A program made the translations under genes and the position numbers. Positions 4,663-5,291 of a stretch of DNA of 5,291 bases are shown here, in pieces. The DNA lies in contig JAJYOO010000209.1 in the NCBI GenBank assembly GCA_021796155.1, forward strand, positions 1 to 5,291. Direction: 5' to 3'. The notes below the pieces were generated by a model, which was not told the DNA's origin, did no database searches, and saw only the letters and a program-made list of their open reading frames with translations. How positions within the stretch are numbered: the stretch's first letter is position 1; every line of letters begins with the position of its first letter. The DNA comes from Chloroflexota bacterium. GTDB lineage: Bacteria; Chloroflexota; Anaerolineae; Anaerolineales; Villigracilaceae.

Positions 4663-5291
4663 ATGAACATTGGCATACCCAAAGAACGTCGCCAGTTTGA
4701 GTTCCGCGTGGGGCTGTCGCCCGCAGGGGTAGAAATACTTGCTCAACATGGGCACCAAGTTTTTGTCGAGCATGAAGCGGGATTAATGGCAGGCTTCAGC
4801 GACGCGGAATATGAAAAGGCCGGCGCGCGTCTGGTCTACTCGACTGAGGAAGCCTTCGGTCGCGCTGATCTGCTGCTGAAGGTCGCGCGTCCGATGCTGG
4901 AAGAATTGAACTGGCTTCGACCGCGCTCGATCCTGACCGGCTTTTTGCACCTGGCCTCGGCGCGGCAGGATAAGATTGATATTTTACTCAAGAAGAAAGT
5001 CACGGCCATTGCTTATGAACAAATCACCGCACCGGACGGATCGCTTCCGGTATTGCGCCCATTCAGCCAGATCGGTGGAGCGATGGCGGCGCAGATCGCA
5101 GCGCGCCTGCTTCAAAATAATTGGGGCGGTAAAGGCATTCTGATGGGCGGTATGCCGGGCGTCCCGCCCGCGGAAATCGTTGTGATCGGCGCGGGGGTTG
5201 TAGGTACATATGCTACACAAATGTTCCTTGGCATGGGCGCGCATGTGACTGTGATCGATCATAACATTGCTGCGCTCCAGCGTATCTGGGG
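4663..5291 (+). CDS. ald: Alanine dehydrogenase (3' end outside window)
   Basis: This enzyme catalyses NAD-dependent reversible oxidation of L-alanine to pyruvate, ammonia and NADH. Only the first 209 codons are present. The start has GGAGGG (4653-4658) 4 nt upstream. The N-terminal substrate domain shows MNIGIPKE, then R15 in the position of the substrate-binding arginine, K73 (LLLKVARP) matching the catalytic lysine and H96 (FLHLA) matching the catalytic histidine of characterised Ald proteins. The stretch GGMPGVPPAEIVVIGAG is characteristic. The Rossmann NAD motif is G176-A-G-V-V-G181, followed by an acidic residue at the end of the second strand (VTVID) as expected for NAD. The catalytic aspartate near residue 270 would lie beyond the edge. 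The related transhydrogenase alpha subunit (PNT) shares this fold, but the PGVPPAEIVV and GTYATQ context favours Ald. As third gene of the operon it could assimilate or release ammonia alongside the RocD-produced glutamate. Confidence 0.92.
   Translation, partial: MNIGIPKERRQFEFRVGLSPAGVEILAQHGHQVFVEHEAGLMAGFSDAEYEKAGARLVYSTEEAFGRADLLLKVARPMLEELNWLRPRSILTGFLHLASARQDKIDILLKKKVTAIAYEQITAPDGSLPVLRPFSQIGGAMAAQIAARLLQNNWGGKGILMGGMPGVPPAEIVVIGAGVVGTYATQMFLGMGAHVTVIDHNIAALQRIW

Noticed and set aside
1..5291. tRNA, rRNA or CRISPR array
   Set aside because: I saw no regularly spaced direct repeats, no cloverleaf-like sequence and no rRNA signature anywhere in the window.

Overview
The window looks like bacterial chromosome, probably from a Chloroflexota (Anaerolineae-like) organism. 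That guess rests on three things: roughly 55-60 % GC in the housekeeping genes, ATG starts with clear Shine-Dalgarno sites, and two GC-rich CCCTCTCCC/GGGAGAGGG-type intergenic palindromes of a kind I associate with that phylum. The assignment is an inference and cannot be proved from this sequence. The window begins inside one gene and ends inside another.

Left edge (1-417, minus strand): the N-terminal 139 residues of a two-transmembrane, DUF1003-like membrane protein. The gene has its own strong ribosome binding site.

Centre (about 498-2156, minus strand): an AT-richer island of about 35-40 % GC in the stretches I counted. It carries three overlapping, translationally coupled genes that I do not recognise (98, 183 and 211 aa). 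The island has the layout of an integron gene cassette. A GTTRRRY core site (GTTAGGC) lies just upstream of the first gene. A 124-bp imperfect palindrome resembling an attC site (R'' GCCTAAC, arms GCAG..CGGAC/GTCCGCTGC) lies just downstream of the last gene. No integrase is in the window. The second and third proteins share motifs at matched spacing and look like diverged tandem paralogues. Most integron cassettes carry one gene, and recent work shows that chromosomal cassettes often encode phage defence, so this operon is the best candidate here for something undescribed.

Right half (2179-5291, plus strand): an amino-acid operon around ornithine. It contains argF (ornithine carbamoyltransferase), rocD (ornithine aminotransferase) and the first 209 codons of ald (alanine dehydrogenase). 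A 14-bp inverted repeat and a TATAAT box lie upstream of argF and may be its operator and promoter. Both intergenic gaps of the operon hold copies of the same GC-rich palindromic repeat. The first is a perfect 26-bp-arm palindrome and the second carries a nested extra hairpin.

Functionally, ArgF and RocD both act on ornithine. ArgF links it to citrulline and arginine, and RocD links it to glutamate semialdehyde, proline and glutamate. Ald links alanine to pyruvate, ammonia and NADH. Together they form a nitrogen and ornithine branch point. If the cassette is removed, the membrane-protein gene and argF become simple divergent neighbours about 290 bp apart, which supports reading the island as an insertion.
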